Notes: generated from the letters alone by a model not told the origin. 64,000 nucleotides of DNA from Closterium sp. Naga37s-1 (GCA_947471745.1 CANJKZ010000436.1:1-64000), one strand, 5' to 3'; shown: positions 21,481 through 32,987, counted from the stretch's first letter. Numbers and translations: made by a program.

Positions 21481-24400
21481 TCGGTGTTCCGGGTCTAGGG
21501 CTGTCGTGCCTTTGTCCGCGATACCTCCGCGGACAAGCTTCCTCCCGCGCCGTTCCCTGCGTCTTCCTTGGCTTTCCCCCTGACGCGCCTGGTTGGCAGT
21601 TTTACCCCCCCACCTCGCACCGTGTCCTGCCCTCTCAGGACGTCACGTTCAATGAGTCGGTTCCTTTTTACCATCTCTTCCCCTACCGCACTGCCCCACT
21701 CCCCCTCTCGCCGCTCTTCTTCACTCCAAGTCCCCCTCCAGTAGACCGCGTGCCCCCTCAGGGTCCTGCTCCTTCAGGTGTGTCTCAGGTAGACCCACTC
21801 CCCTTGGTTGAGCCTGTCGAGGTTACTGGTGACTCTGGTGCTGCTCGGGGTGCTGCATATGGGGGTGCTGAGCCTGCGGTTGCGAAGCCTAAGCGTGCGG
21901 AGCCTGGAGGTGCTCAGCCTGCGAGTGCGGAGCCCGGGGTTGTCGAGCCTGAGCGTGCGGGGCTTGGGGGTGCTGAGCATGCGGGTTTGGAGCTTGGGGG
22001 TGCTGCGTCTCAGCGTGCAGAGCCTAAGGGTGCTGAGCATGTGGGTGTGGAGCCTGGGGGTGCTGAGTCTGGGGGTGCTGAGCCTAGGTGTACTGCGTCT
22101 ACACTATGGGAGCCTCTCTCACCACAGCAACTGCGCAAGTGGTACACTCAGCGCACACACCTTCAGAGTGGCGCTGCTAGAGCTAGAGGCCCTGCAGCTG
22201 CTAGTCCTGGAGGTGCTAGAGGTACTACTGGTACTGGAGGTACTGGAGGTGCTGGAGCTACCAGTCCTGGAGGTCCTGCAGGTGCCTCGCCCCAGCGGTC
22301 TAGCCAGCGGGAGCCTCTCTCACCACAGCAGCTGCGCGAGTGGTACGCTTAGCGCACCCGCCTCCGGTGTCGCGCTGCTGGAGCTGGAGGCCCTGCCGCT
22401 GGAGGTGCTGGCGCTGGAGGCACTGGTGCTGCTGGTGCTGGAGGTGCTGGTGGTGCTGGCACTACTGGTCCCGGGGGTGCTTGTGCTGGAGGTGCTGGAG
22501 CTGCCGGAGCTCGTGGTGCTGTGGGCTCTAGAGATGGAGGCAGTGGAGCTGGAGGTACTGCAGGTGCTGGAGCTGCTGGTCCTGGAGGTGCTCGTACTGG
22601 AGGCGCTGGAGCTGCCGGAGCTGGTGGTGCTGCTGGTGCTGGAGGTGCTGGAGGCACTAGAGGTGCTGGAGCTGCTGGTTCTAGAGGTGCTCGTGCTGGG
22701 GGTTCTGGAGCTGCCGAAGCTAGTGGTGCTGCTGGTGCTGGAGGTGCTGGGGGTACTGGAGCTGCTGGAGCTGGTGGTGGTGCTGCTGCTGGAGGTGCTG
22801 GAGGTGCTGGAGCTGCTGGTCCCGGAGGTGCTCGTACTGGAGGTACTGGAGTTGTTGGAGCTGGTGGTGTTGCAGGTGCTGGAGCTGGAGACCCTGGAGC
22901 TGGGGGTGCTGGCGCTGGGGGTGCTGGAGCTGTCAGTACTGGTGCCGGAGGCACTGTGCATCGGCGATTGTTTTTCGTTCCGCCGTTGCCGTCGTCTCTG
23001 TCGCCACCTGGCTCGGCACTTTCCCAGGTTCTTAGTCTCCCGTCTTCTACAGGCCGTACTCCTCCCATGCTGTGTCCACCGCCTGACCAGTCGCAGCCAC
23101 AGTTACAGCCAGACTCCCCACTGCCTGCCCCTTTTCCTTACACTAAGCAGACTGACTCCCTTACAGAGCGTCGTGAGCCTGCGTCTCATCCTGCCTCGCC
23201 TGTTCGCGCTGTTCGCACTCGTAGGCGTCCTCCTCCTGTCCCCGGCACTCACACTATGGCACTTCATCCTTCCTCTATTCCACTTCGAGTTCCCCTGCCG
23301 TCTCCTCCTGCGTCCTCTCTTCCTGACTTAGTTCGTGCTGCCAGTCCTACTGTCACCCGTCTCCTAGCCACTGTTGTCACCGACCCTTCATTTGACTCAC
23401 TGCTGCCTCTGCCCTTGTTGCTGAGCTTGTCGACTTTGTTGCTAGCTGTCGTCTCGACTAAGGGACCCGTAATCGCCTTTACGTAAGGGTGCGGAGTCGT
23501 CACCGCACTCTCTTGACTTCAGCACAGCTTTCTTACAGGGCAGCCACGAGGAGATCTGGCTGCGCCGCCCACCTGGCTTCACTGGGTCGTTTCCTGCAGG
23601 TACCCAGTAGAGCGTCCGGCGGCCAGTCTACGGTCTTTGCCAGGCGCCTCATGAGTGGCACGACACACTGAGGACTACACTTGCGGGTCTTGGGTTTGCT
23701 CCTTCGACTGCTGACCCGTGGCTGTTTCTGCGCACCGACACTTTGCTGCCGCCGTTCTACATCCTCGTGTACGTCGACGACTTGGTTTTTGCCACTGCTG
23801 ACACTGAGGCTGTGACTCTAGTGAAGTCGGAGCTGCGGAAGAGACACACGTGCACAGACCTGGGTGAGCTGCACAGCTATCTTGGCTTGCAGATCACCCG
23901 GGACAGAGCACGGCGCACCATCACCCTGACTCAGTCACACATGGTGCACCAGGTCCTTCAGCGCTTCGGCTTCACTTGGTCCTCGCCACAGTCCACTCTT
24001 GCTACGGGTCATTCGCTCTCAGCTCCACCTCTGGACGAGTCCGTAGAGCTGAGTGGCCCGTATCCAGAGCTTGTGGGCTGCCTCATATACCTGATGACCT
24101 ACACTCGACCTGACCTTGCTTACCCTCTCAGCATCCTGGCATGCTACGTTGCGCCCGGGAGACACCGACCAGAGTACTGGGAGGCCGTTAAGAGGGTGTT
24201 ACGCTACTTGTGCAGTATGTCGGGCATGGGGCTCGTGCTTGGAGGACGGAGTCGAGTTGTTCTCACTAGCCACACAGACGCGTCTTGGGTTGACAATTTG
24301 GCCACGCAGCGGTCGACACAGGGTTACAGTTTCAGCCTTGGCTCCCGTTCTGTTTCTAAGCGGTCTACCCGCTCGTCTTCTATTCTCCATTCCAGTTGTG

Positions 24401-24750
24401 AAACTGAGATCTACACAGGGGCCATGGCTGCACAGGAGTTACGCTGGCTCACCTACCTGCTGACCGACTTGGGTGAGCGGCCTAGTTCACCTCCAGTTCT
24501 GTACGTAGACAACAAGGCTATGATTGCCTTGTGTCAGGAGCACAGACTGGAGCACAGGACAAAGCACATCACTCTGCATTACGTCGTTGCTCGAGAGTTG
24601 CAGCAGCGTGGTCAGCTTCGTCTTGCTTATGTGGCCACTCAGGCCAACACTGCTGATATATTCACCAAGGCACTTCAGCCTCGTGATCATCAGAGTTTCT
24701 GTACTGTTTTCGGCCTTGTGCCTACTTTTCCTCACTTGCTCACTTCGTGA
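21481..24750 (+). pseudogene. E2 right part: integrase tail, linker, reverse transcriptase-RNase H
   Basis: Resumes the E2 polyprotein exactly where 15,385 left it (VFRV then AFVRD in the C1 order). It has a TAG for Trp near 21,496, a frameshift near 21,535, the VFLGFPPDAPGWQFYPP tail, a Gly-Ala-rich linker with a TAG near 22,350, and PRPV-type Pro-rich sequence. At about 23,455-23,505 roughly the first third of reverse transcriptase is deleted. It continues at LDFSTAFLQG, with another TAG for Trp before SVRRPVYGL, then YVDDLVF (intact), RNase H (DASWVDN, SSCETEIYTG) and NTADIFTKALQPR, ending at the stop near 24,750. The 335-codon frame from 23,743 is intact. Duplicated at 50,896-54,133 with the same deletion. 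Confidence 0.92.
22190..22960 (+). repeat. Gly-Ala codon repeat in the E2 linker
   Basis: Long imperfect array of GGTGCTGGAGCTGC-like units coding Gly/Ala-rich linker protein. It keeps several frames open on both strands (LEVLELLVLEV in another frame, PAPPAPAAP and SSTSSTS on the minus strand), none of which I accept as genes. Confidence 0.88.
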
Positions 24751-24969
24751 CTTTGCTTGTACTGTGATCTATATACTTGTACCTGCATGCTTACACTTGC
24801 TAGGTTGTGATCACTGTACTACTTGTTCCTATTTATATAACTCTGCATGTGAACTGGCCTTGTGGCCATTTGCTTGTGCTCAGAGTGTGTGGTGACTTTG
24901 TGATCCAGCCTGAGCTTGCTTTGCTTTTCTTGACTGGTCTTGTGACCCCTTGTTCTCCCCCACTTTGCC

Positions 24970-24979
24970 TATGGGGGTG
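24970..24979 (+). other. Polypurine tract of E2
   Basis: TATGGGGGTG immediately before the TGTCA start of the LTR. Confidence 0.75.
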
Positions 24980-25110
24980 TGTCAAACTGTTATGTTCTGT
25001 GTTGTGTAGGCTGTAGTGGGGTAGCCTATATGGGGTACAACCCAATTAGGGTTAGTACTTGTATCACTTTCTTACTCAATGCAATCATTCCTGCTCATTA
25101 GATTCTGACA
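24980..25110 (+). mobile_element. 3' LTR of E2, 131 bp
   Basis: Starts TGTCAAACTG and ends ATTCTGACA, giving TGTCA/TGACA inverted ends. It follows the polypurine tract and recurs at 54,363-54,493. This copy defines the LTR length for the C1/C3/E2 family. No matching 5' LTR is present. Confidence 0.85.
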
Positions 25111-25450
25111 CGGTCAGCACGTGACCGACCTGGCACTTGCGCAATGTGCGTGATGGTGTACGACGTGCTCAACTGTCTATCTGCATCTGGAAAGTAGGTG
25201 CGTGCACGTGCGCTATAGACATCTGCGGTTGCAATGCTGACAAGCTGCCGTAGTGCAGCGCTGGCATGTCAACGACTTGCTGTGTTGGCAAGCCGCCTTC
25301 CAGCTGCGTTGGCACGCCATCGAATTGCCGCGCTGGCAAGCCGCCTCTGTGCTGCGCTGGAGGTCGACCTGCTTGTCCGCTAGGCTTGTTAGGTCCCTGA
25401 TCTAGTTATTGTTGCCAATTCGATTTGCATCAATGTTCTCCGATTGTTTT
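25111..25450 (-). mobile_element. Leader-like segment of element X, inverted copy
   Basis: Minus-strand reading from the LTR at 25,451-25,607 gives TTGGCAACAATAACTAGATC then a run of GCCAGC, GTCGACC and CGGCTTGCCAGCG motifs (about 25,230-25,370), parallel to 15,540-15,730. No coding sequence follows; the E2 LTR abuts it at 25,110. Confidence 0.5.
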
Positions 25451-25607
25451 TGTGAAACTCTTGCTCTTTTGCCTTGTGAACACACAAGTGTTAGGGAATA
25501 CAAGGAACCATAGTCCAACACCCAGTGTAGAGTGACTCTCCGCATGGTGGGGGGAGCACGGACAGCCCCTTAGATTACCTTCAGATTAGTAGCCAACTTA
25601 TCACACA
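25451..25607 (-). mobile_element. LTR of element X (inverted)
   Basis: On the plus strand it starts TGTGAAAC and ends TCACACA, forming TGTG/CACA-type inverted ends, about 157 bp. It is related to 15,386-15,530 and duplicated at 54,834-54,990. No target duplication is evident. Confidence 0.5.
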
Positions 25608-26287
25608 CCTAAGTTATTGTTACCCTGGCAGCCCAAGTAGACCATGGTGCCCACCTCCAGAGAAGCTAGAGGCATGGAGGAGACCTTGGGGGCACAAGAG
25701 TGCTCGACGACGCCACACGGCTGGCGTGACATCAACTCCCGCTATCAGGAATCTATACCTTCTGCTAGTATTGAATAAGCTGAAATCATATGTAGCAAGC
25801 ACAGCTAGAGTAGTTTCGCTGTTGGATTACAGTGCCGGGTACGAGATCGCTGGATAAGATATGTAGGAGGTCAATCAGATCTAGATCTGGTCTTGACCTC
25901 CAATATCTTGTTTCCATGATTGAAATTGGTTAGGTTTTCTAGGTCATAAGCGGTGAATTTGGTGGCAAGGAAGAAAATTGTTGGAAACAAGTTTCTTAGG
26001 CAAATTTGTGGAATGGGGTGGGCTATGAAAAACGGTTTCAACAATTTGTGCTCCCATTTTTGCGCATAAAATCCTGCACTACCTACTAGATTTCTAGGTT
26101 TCTTTACCTGCCCAGGCTTTTTGTCACCTGCCTGTCCGAGTGTCAAACCAGCGTCATTTTTCTCGAAGGTTGTGCCCGCACTGCACCCGCCATCGCACAG
26201 GGACGGTTGGCCAGGGGCAGATGCATTCAGTGGGGGGAGGGGCGTGCAGTGGGGCAGGATTCCTAACCCGATCCAACCTCGGGTCGG
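25608..26287. other. Non-element flank shared by block B copies
   Basis: No exon I can support. Minus-strand open frames of 60-144 codons exist but have no motif, and they are kept mainly because the two copies are so similar. Confidence 0.5.
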
Positions 26288-26865
26288 TCAAGTTGACCTT
26301 GCATAACAGGCTGACCTATTACACCGAGATCAGCCTGTTCAGACCTGTCACCTATCCTTGCCCAATAGCCAGGTCAGGTCGGACTCAAGTGTAGGCTAGA
26401 CCTAGGGTTAAGCAAACAGCGGACTCAAACATGTTCGGTTCGAACGAGCAACTCTGATGACGCTGATTGAGTCGGAAACAAGCAATCAGCTGGTATTTGT
26501 TAAAGAAGTCTTATCACAAAAAGAAAAGGGAAAAACAAGTTCAGATACATTTTCAATCATGCCCACAAACGCACACCATGAAAGGGTTCATTCTCTTCAT
26601 CCTCCAAGATTTGGTTGGTTCAATAAGAACTTTTTTTCAAACGGAAAACACCTCGTGGATCTGTTTCAAGTGGCCGTTTCTTGCCGTACCGTTTTTTACT
26701 GCAATTGTTTTTTTATTCTTCTTAAGGCTGTTCGTCTTACCCTGGGCATGACTAGGCATGAATATGGTAATGAACTGAACCAGATCAGTTTTATGCCCTC
26801 GAATTGAGCTCCAGCTTTCTGTTTTTTTGCCTATACTTGAATCAGTTTGCTTCGGCGCTGCTTGG
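26288..26865. other. Gap with no gene seen
   Basis: Start of the unique segment. Contains a GTTCG-rich scrap near 26,425-26,450 related to pieces at 29,110-29,220, 36,705-36,780 and 37,955-38,170. Expected transmembrane and kinase exons of the LRR relic are not found here. Confidence 0.5.
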
Positions 26866-27121
26866 CTAGTTGTTGTTGCTAGTTAATCGCCCACAAATAA
26901 CGGTTCCATTTGAAGCACAATTCGTTTTATTGCTCATGCCTTGCCATGAGCAATAGTTTGATCTGTCCCAAACTGTGCAGAAGGATTGACACATGCCGCA
27001 AAAGGAAGTGTTAGGAGATTGTGTACCACAGGCAGAGGTTTCAGGTGGGCACATGAGGTAAGTGCCAGAGGTGTCGCTGAGGTGGAAAGGGGAGATCATA
27101 AGGCGGAAATCATGGGCACAG
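26866..27121 (-). CDS. Cys-rich juxtamembrane exon of the LRR relic
   Basis: After an AG acceptor at 27,122-27,123 the minus strand reads CAHDFRLMISPFHLSDTSG, then LMCPPETSACGTQSP, then FCGMCQSFC. The same pattern is at 63,264-63,437: C-A-H-[DE]-F-R-L, S-D-x-S-x-T, C-P-P-x2-S-A-C-G-T, F-C-G-x-C-Q-S-F-C. Both exons start in the same phase. Here the frame runs on to a stop at 26,866 without a clear donor, so the true exon end is uncertain. The role is unknown; in the paralogue it lies between the LRRs and the membrane. Confidence 0.7.
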
Positions 27122-27376
27122 CTGCACAGACATTTATTCCCAGCTCAACCAAAATCGTGGTAGGCTAATTGGTTATGAAGGTGGAAATAAAAGGGAAAGG
27201 CATGGGGATGGTGGCTAGGAGGGGCATGGAGAGATTGACTGCACACCGCAAAAACCAGCAAAGCACTGCTACTCTTTCAAGAGTGTTCTATTTGGTCCAA
27301 CCATGTGATCAGAACAGCCTATCTCACACTGCTTACAAGTTCGTTTCGGGTTTGGGACATGAACAAGCGTACTTAC

Positions 27377-27445
27377 AAGCACTCCAATGCAGTTTGTTCA
27401 ATACTAGCTGGAATGTACCCACTCAGGTTATTAGCAGCGTAATTT
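27377..27445 (-). CDS. LRR exon (69 bp)
   Basis: Encodes NYAANNLSGYIPASIEQTALECL, split as one plant-type LRR (NxLSGxIPxxI). AG acceptor right of 27,445, GTAAGT donor left of 27,377. It is one codon shorter than the other LRR exons of the locus; the loss falls in the helical half of the repeat. Ends in phase 2, matching the Cys-rich exon that follows. Confidence 0.75.
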
Positions 27446-27852
27446 CTGGACACAGGGGAGGAAAGCATGTTTGTAAGCCCTGTAAGCCTCTTTGAGGAGG
27501 AACGCAGTGCCGTGCGTGCATCAACCGATACACATGACAGCGTGCACCCATCTGTGCAGCCAGACGGATTCAGATGGATGAATGCATTCAGATGGAGGAG
27601 CCCGGCAATCCAAAGGCATGAAAACATCTGGCCAGAATATAGATGAAGACATCATAGAAATACAGATGGCAGGATGGTACAACAACATTGAAAAATAAAT
27701 CAAGAGGCAACGTATAGAGAAGATGCACCGCTTTGAAATAGCAACTGGGGTGACAAGCGTGTGTTGCGGACTGAGTTGCGGCACTGGGAAAATAACAGGT
27801 TGGTACAACAGGAATGGGAAATAACTCAAGCGCCACACACATATTATGGATC

Positions 27853-28040
27853 TGAGAGCGCGGTGCAGGCTTGGCACATGAGCGCGCGGTGTAGGCTTGG
27901 CACATGAGCGTGCAGTGCAGGCTTGGCACATAAGCGCGCAGTGCAGGCTTGGCACATGAGCGCGCAATGCAGGCTTGGCACATGAGCGCGCGGTGCAGGC
28001 TGAGCGATGTGCAGGCCTGGCACATGAGAGCACGGTGCAG
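27853..28040. repeat. 26-bp tandem repeat
   Basis: About seven copies of a unit like CATGAGCGCGCGGTGCAGGC followed by TTGGCA, with one shorter copy near 28,005. It lies in an intron-sized gap of the LRR relic. Open frames across it (AHVPSLHCALMCQACTA) are by-products of the repeat. Confidence 0.9.
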
Positions 28041-28445
28041 CGTTGGCTTTGTACATAACGGATGGGTCTAGAGAGATTCTTACAGATAGGCGATGCGATT
28101 ACGGGAAACAAAGTCGACGACTATGGGGCCAATGAGGGAATTGGATGAGAAATTTCTGTGCATTGTGTGTTATGGGTTGGGAGTAGATGAAGAGATGAGA
28201 ATAGCGAGCATGGCGGCCCACGGGGGTGTGCTGAGTCGGGAGCACGGAGGAGAACGAGCGGCATTCACTAGAAGCAGGGAGGGTGGAGGGGGGTGGAGAG
28301 GGATGTAAGAAGCTGGAAGGAATTCGAGCCAGGGACACTCGTAAGCAACTCATACCTGTCGTAAGTTTGCATCCCTCACTGCTAGGCAAGGCATGAGAAA
28401 ATGGCAAACACAGACAGGTTCGGCAATCTTAACATGTTTGTGTTT

Positions 28446-29109
28446 TCCCGAACTAGAGATGAGCATTTGCCGGCCCGACCCGACCCGTGGTTTAGCCCGG
28501 GTTGGGGCAGTGGTTTCATTTGCCTGCCCCGTATGGGCCGACCTGACCCGACACGAGAAAAAACCCGACCCGAGCATGGAACTCGGGTCGGGTTTCGGGT
28601 CAAGCTTGACCCGACCCGAATTCGGGTCAAGACCAGGGGAATCGTGTCGGGCTTTTGACCCGACCCGATTTCGACACAGAGGGCACGAAACCCTAGTTCA
28701 AATTGTGATCGAGGGATTTTTTATCCCCTCGACATCAGAACCTACCCACGCTCTCAATCTTGCCTAACGGGAGCAAGCAAGTCATTTAAGTTTAGAAACA
28801 ACTTAGTTAGGGCCCATTCAAACCTCATTGTCTGACATCTATAACTAGTTTACTATCGTATCCTGCTGTTCACGGAAACTCGCAATGCAGGAATCGCGTT
28901 TTACACCCCTACTCCCACTAAAGGGCGGGTCAGACTGGCTTGACCCGACCCGACCTGTGACCCTGTCCAAGCTGACCCGAGTGTGTAGGCCCGGGTCGGG
29001 CCAGAACATTCAGGGACCTGGCCCGAGCCTGGCCTGACCCGACCCGACCCGGGAACCTGTGTAGCCCGGCCAGGTCGGGTCGGGCCATTTGCTCATCTCT
29101 ATCCCGAAC
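28446..29109. mobile_element. hAT-type miniature element with 8-bp target duplication
   Basis: The element proper is 28,454-29,101 (648 bp). Terminal inverted repeats are TAGAGATGAGCA at 28,454 and TGCTCATCTCTA ending 29,101, continuing imperfectly into GGCCCGACCCGACC. TCCCGAAC flanks it on both sides (28,446-28,453 and 29,102-29,109). The 8-bp duplication and TAGAGATG-type ends are hallmarks of hAT elements. There is no transposase frame. Much of the interior is GACCCG-rich arms with a less repetitive middle (28,730-28,920). Confidence 0.9.
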
Positions 29110-30160
29110 ACTTCCAGAAAGGGAGGTGTTCGGGTTTGCCTTTAACCGGCGAACAACTTAATGTTCGGCCGGACACAAACATTTGGGTCAAACATGTTCG
29201 TGTTTGCCATATCAGCAGCCTTCGTTATAGTGACATAATACTAGATGGTGGATTTTGGCGTCCAGGGTGGTTATACCTGGTGGATATTTGGGAGTGACGG
29301 AAATGAAACAACAAACAAAACAACGTGTTACACAAGGTATGCTTAGTACTGGTGCTTGTCGTCTAGGCTGGAGGAGGGGAAACATTCAGAATTCGAGCTA
29401 AAAAAATGAGCTCCACTAGTGTGTCTTGTCGATTTAAAAAAAAAGGTTCCAGGAGTTTTCCAACGAACACATATGTTTTCGTCAGAAAGCGTTGTCGACC
29501 ACGAACATGTTCGCCGTTCGCCGTGGCTCTCCTCGGCGGGACAAACCGAACACGAATATGATCACCCCAAACATGTTGGACGATCCGACTAGGCGTTCAC
29601 CATTGTGCTCATGTCTACGATTTCAACCTTGATTTTGAATTTCGAAGCCGAAACAAGCCCTCCTGTTTACCACTGAACCCCATCCGATCTCAGTCCCGAC
29701 CAACTCAATATCGAGTGGAAGAGTTGGCTTTTCTCGTATGATGGCTTTGAGGAGTCAAGCATTTTGACATTATGTCAAAATGCTCGACCTAAAGCGCTTT
29801 GACACCCCTTGGCCGGGGAGATTGGCGCCGGTTTGTTGCTCTAGCGGGCAGGTAAAAAAAAGCCTGGACATGCAAGAAAATCCGGGGTTCTAAGACTGTT
29901 GAGGAGGGGAACGGGAGTGTAGGTATGGGTTTTGGGCAGGAGAGAAGGATTTCATTTCACCATGAGTTATCTTCATCAAACATGCATACATTTTTTTATA
30001 TATAATATCGTAGTGAAATGCGTGGAGCGGACCCTATGGTAGTTAAGGCAGGACATGTTTGTGCTTTGTATTGGACTTTCTCTAAGGTAAAAAACACTTA
30101 GGCTGCTAGAAAAATATCGTCCCTACATCAACGTTTAAAGTCTCGACCTTAAGTCAGCGT
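29110..30160. other. Gap: scraps of a GTTCG-rich repeat, no gene
   Basis: 29,110-29,220 and 29,460-29,600 are rich in GTTCG/CGAAC motifs like those at 36,705-36,780 and 37,955-38,170. An inverted pair TTTTGACATTATGTCAAAA lies at about 29,762-29,780. No exon is recognised. Confidence 0.5.
29762..29780. repeat. Short palindrome
   Basis: TTTTGACATTATGTCAAAA is self-complementary around a central base; it continues imperfectly outwards (AAGCATTTTG against CAAAATGCTC). No function assigned. Confidence 0.6.
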
Positions 30161-30162
30161 CA

Positions 30163-30350
30163 AGTAGGCATGAGCAGTCGGCCCGACCCGACTTGGCCGG
30201 GCCAAGCAGGTTTCCGGGTCGGGACGAATCGAGTCAACCCCGGGCCAGAATGTTGAAGACACTGATTTGACTGACCCGGGGGGGGGTACAGGGCGGGGTT
30301 TTACATGACCCGACCTCGAGTCGGGCCGACACGAGGTCGGGCCAGGTTAC
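30163..30350. mobile_element. Relic of a GACCCG-rich hAT-type element
   Basis: Begins with GGCATGAGCAGTCGGCCCG, close to the end of the element at 28,454, and continues with GACCCG and GGGTCGG motifs until about 30,350, where LRR-relic intron sequence resumes. The far inverted end and target duplication are not visible. Confidence 0.45.
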
Positions 30351-30701
30351 ATAAAACCAGTTGCTGTTCGGTTTGAGGAAAACGGGTTCATGTTAATTTT
30401 TATTGGCCGTACTGGTTTGAGTCGCACACCCGGTTCCGCAATTTTGTCGTTCTCGTCGAACCAAGGCCTGGGAGGAGGGGGAAAGGCAGGAAGAGGAGCT
30501 GTGGGGGGTATCCAGCTGGGCTTGGCTGACAATTGCAAGGTCATATACGTGTTGATCTGATTACCCGGAGCTTCTGACGCTTGCTTTCTTGCATGCGTCA
30601 ATTATCTAGGTTATGCGCTATGCATTTATTCCCAAGAATATAAGAGCTGATGAGGTCTTTGCTAATGTTCGTGCTTCTCATCACGACGAGCTCCTTCTTA
30701 C

Positions 30702-30773
30702 AAATAAGTGAGCTTAGAAAGCTCGGAGATGCCGTTGGGAATGGAGCCCGTCAAATTGTTGCTTGCAAGACTC
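30702..30773 (-). CDS. LRR exon (72 bp)
   Basis: Encodes SLASNNLTGSIPNGISELSK then LTYL, one LRR. Bordered by CACACAG acceptor and GTAAGA donor. The upstream intron carries a GTGTGTATGTGGTGTGGGTCGGGGCGG-like stretch that recurs, diverged, beside the exons at 32,407 and 32,916, so these exons and their introns were duplicated together. Confidence 0.8.
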
Positions 30774-31011
30774 CTGTGTGTATGTGGTGTGGGTCGGGGC
30801 GGAAGAAGTGAGGAGATGAGAATAGGGGGCATGGATTGAGGGATAGCAAGCACACATGGTCGAATCAATTGGGGGACGAGACGAGCATGGGGGGAGGTGG
30901 GCATGAGTAATAACCGAATCGCAGTTTAGTTCATATTCTAGTCGAGTGGCCAAACCGGTTCAAAGAACACACTCTGAAATGCACCGAATTACGTTGAACG
31001 TGGGTCTAGGA

Positions 31012-32265
31012 TAGGGATGAGCACGGGTCGAGCCCTGGTTAGCACGGGTCAACATGGGTTGGCCCAGGTCAGGCCGGCACAGTGTGAGTGCCGGCCTGCG
31101 GTCCAGAGAAATGTGACGGATGGAGGATGGCGAGAATTAGGCGTGAGCCGACCCAATTTGGCCAGGCCAGGCGCGTTTCCGTCCCGGATCGGGTCGGGTC
31201 AGGCAGGGGCAAGGTTTAGAATTCCTGACCCGACCCGGGGATACACAGCCGGGTCTTACCTGACCCGACCTTGGGTCAGCTTGACCAGACCACGCTTTCG
31301 CCCGTGATCTGTGCAGGTCGGCACTTTCGTTCACCGAAATCAGGTCGGGTCTATACACGACGCGGTTACCCTGCGTGTGACCCGATACCGGGTCGGGTCG
31401 GATAGTGGTATAGGAACTGGTTCTGTTGGACCTTACAGCGTCGCTTGGACCTTAGCTTACACAAGTTGGGTGGCCGCCGTTGGCTTGTGTGCCGGTGGTA
31501 AACGAGCTGATCAGACTCAAAGAGCCGGGGGGGCTTGTCAACGACCAGAGTGATGCAAGCTTCAAACGTCATTTCCATCAGCTGGTACTCAACTACTACT
31601 TACCATACAAATTATTTTGGTATGGCGGCTTCATGTCTGTTAAAGTTGGTGTTGCAAAAACCCAACCCTTTAGTGTTTCCTGAGGGGTGAGAATGTGATT
31701 CCTTTGCAAACATAATACTCTAGTAACTGACTTCAATCAACATTGAGATAGGCAGGTCCGTCCATCAACATGTCAGCGCCAACCACATTACATATGCAGG
31801 TCCGTCTAGGGACCGATGAGAAGAATTTAGGGGTTATTTGATGTGGCTGTCCATGATTCCATTGAAGCAGCATACATTTGACACTGGGGTTCCGGTTCTT
31901 ACAGTGTGCCTCACGATTTCGGCCCCACCATGTACCATTTATAAAATTTAGGAAATCGCCCTGCCAAATGTATACTGCTGCTTTAGAACCCATCGCCACC
32001 CTAGCTAGCTCATGACGAACCGCCAGGCTTAAGATGAGCCTCCCCAGATCGTCACCCATCTGACAAGCCTCGATCCGACCTAGCCATAGTCCTGCATCGT
32101 GGCAAACCGGCCAATGGCCTGCACTTTAGACAGTGGTTGGAGCTGGCTCGTCACAAGCCGGGCAGTGGAAGGTCATCGCTCACGTCTACCCAAGGGAGCC
32201 GGCCCGGCCAGCCTAAAAGCAGGCAGGGCCAAGCTAGCATGCGGCCCTAATCTTGCTCATCCCTA
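31012..32265. mobile_element. Possible larger hAT-type relic
   Basis: TAGGGATGAGCACGGGTCGA at 31,012 and TTGCTCATCCCTA ending 32,265 form inverted ends of the same kind as the 28,454 element, with GACCCG-rich DNA from 31,130 to 31,400. The flanking 8-mers (GTCTAGGA and GCCATTCA) do not match, so the two ends may belong to different copies. No transposase was recognised. Confidence 0.35.
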
Positions 32266-32406
32266 GCCATTCACTTTCCTAATACCCTATCCTTGTTTTT
32301 CTTTCTTGCGTGTGACATCGGGATAACGTAACTTTGAGTTTTAGAATCTATGTTATCTTTGATCGTGTCCGTGCTCATCATTAGGTATATATGAGGTGCT
32401 TCATAC

Positions 32407-32478
32407 AGAAAAGAAAGCTGATCAAGCTTGGATATGCTGTCGGGGATGGGGCCCGTCAAACGGTTCATTGCAAAAGAC
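32407..32478 (-). CDS. LRR exon (72 bp)
   Basis: Encodes SFAMNRLTGPIPDSISKLDQ then LSFL, one LRR. Borders are CACACACAG acceptor and GTATGA donor. It is a close relative of the exon at 32,916, including its donor context GTATGAAGC. Confidence 0.8.
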
Positions 32479-32915
32479 CTGTGTGTGTGGTGTGGGTTGG
32501 GGTGCAACCACCGAGGAGATGAGAATAGTGGGCATAGACCGAGGGACAACAAGTACAAACGGTCAAGCCAATCTGGGGATGAGATGATCTTTGTGGGTGG
32601 CAGGCACAAAAAAGATTTCGATTTCAGCTCGGTCTGAGGCAAACAGTTCGTGCCGACTCCAATTGGCCGAACTGGTTCAAGTCGCACACATGGGTTCGAC
32701 GAGTTTGTGGTTCTCCTCGAACCTGGGCCGGGAAGAGGGGTTGCAGGGTATTCAGCCTCTTGGCTGCCAATTGCATGGCCATATATGTTCGAATGACCCA
32801 AAACTCCTGAATATGAGACTTCGAGACTTTCTTGCTTGCGTGTGACATCTGTCTAGGCTATGAGACTTTGGTCATGTTCGTGATTATCGCCAGGCTTGAA
32901 CGGGGTGCTTCATAC

Positions 32916-32987
32916 AGATTATCGACAAAAGAAATCTTGGAGATCTGGTTAGGAATGGAGCCCGTGAAGTTGTTGTGTGAAAGAGAC
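32916..32987 (-). CDS. LRR exon (72 bp)
   Basis: Encodes SLSHNNFTGSIPNQISKISF then VDNL, one LRR. CACACAG acceptor, GTATGA donor. About 440 bp of flank is alignable with that of the exon at 32,407 (GTGTGTG run, GGAAGAAGTGAGGAGA-like block), indicating tandem exon duplication. Confidence 0.8.

Larger units (their letters stand above)
21525..26287. repeat. Duplicated block B, copy 1
   Basis: Matches 50,896-55,670 in the same orientation, including the E2 right part, its LTR, an inverted LTR-leader fragment and about 700 bp of non-element flank. Both ends are abrupt. Differences are mostly single bases; for example copy 1 lacks 3 bp in the GSLHEEIW motif region near 23,545. Confidence 0.93.

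Noticed and set aside
21808-23331. 507-codon Leu/Val-rich open frame and its minus-strand partners
   Set aside because: Shadow of the Gly-Ala linker array of E2; the linker frame is collinear with C1, the others are not.
27853-28040. CRISPR-like regular repeat
   Set aside because: Units are contiguous without unique spacers, and the DNA is eukaryotic; it is a plain minisatellite. The same applies to 50,461-50,755 and 62,820-63,180.
28454-28720. Telomere-like or satellite array from repeated GACCCG
   Set aside because: The motif is confined to arms of an inverted-repeat element with a target duplication and is not a regular head-to-tail array.
31012-32265. One complete hAT element with target duplication
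   Set aside because: Ends are of the right type, but the flanking 8-mers differ, so only a relic is claimed.
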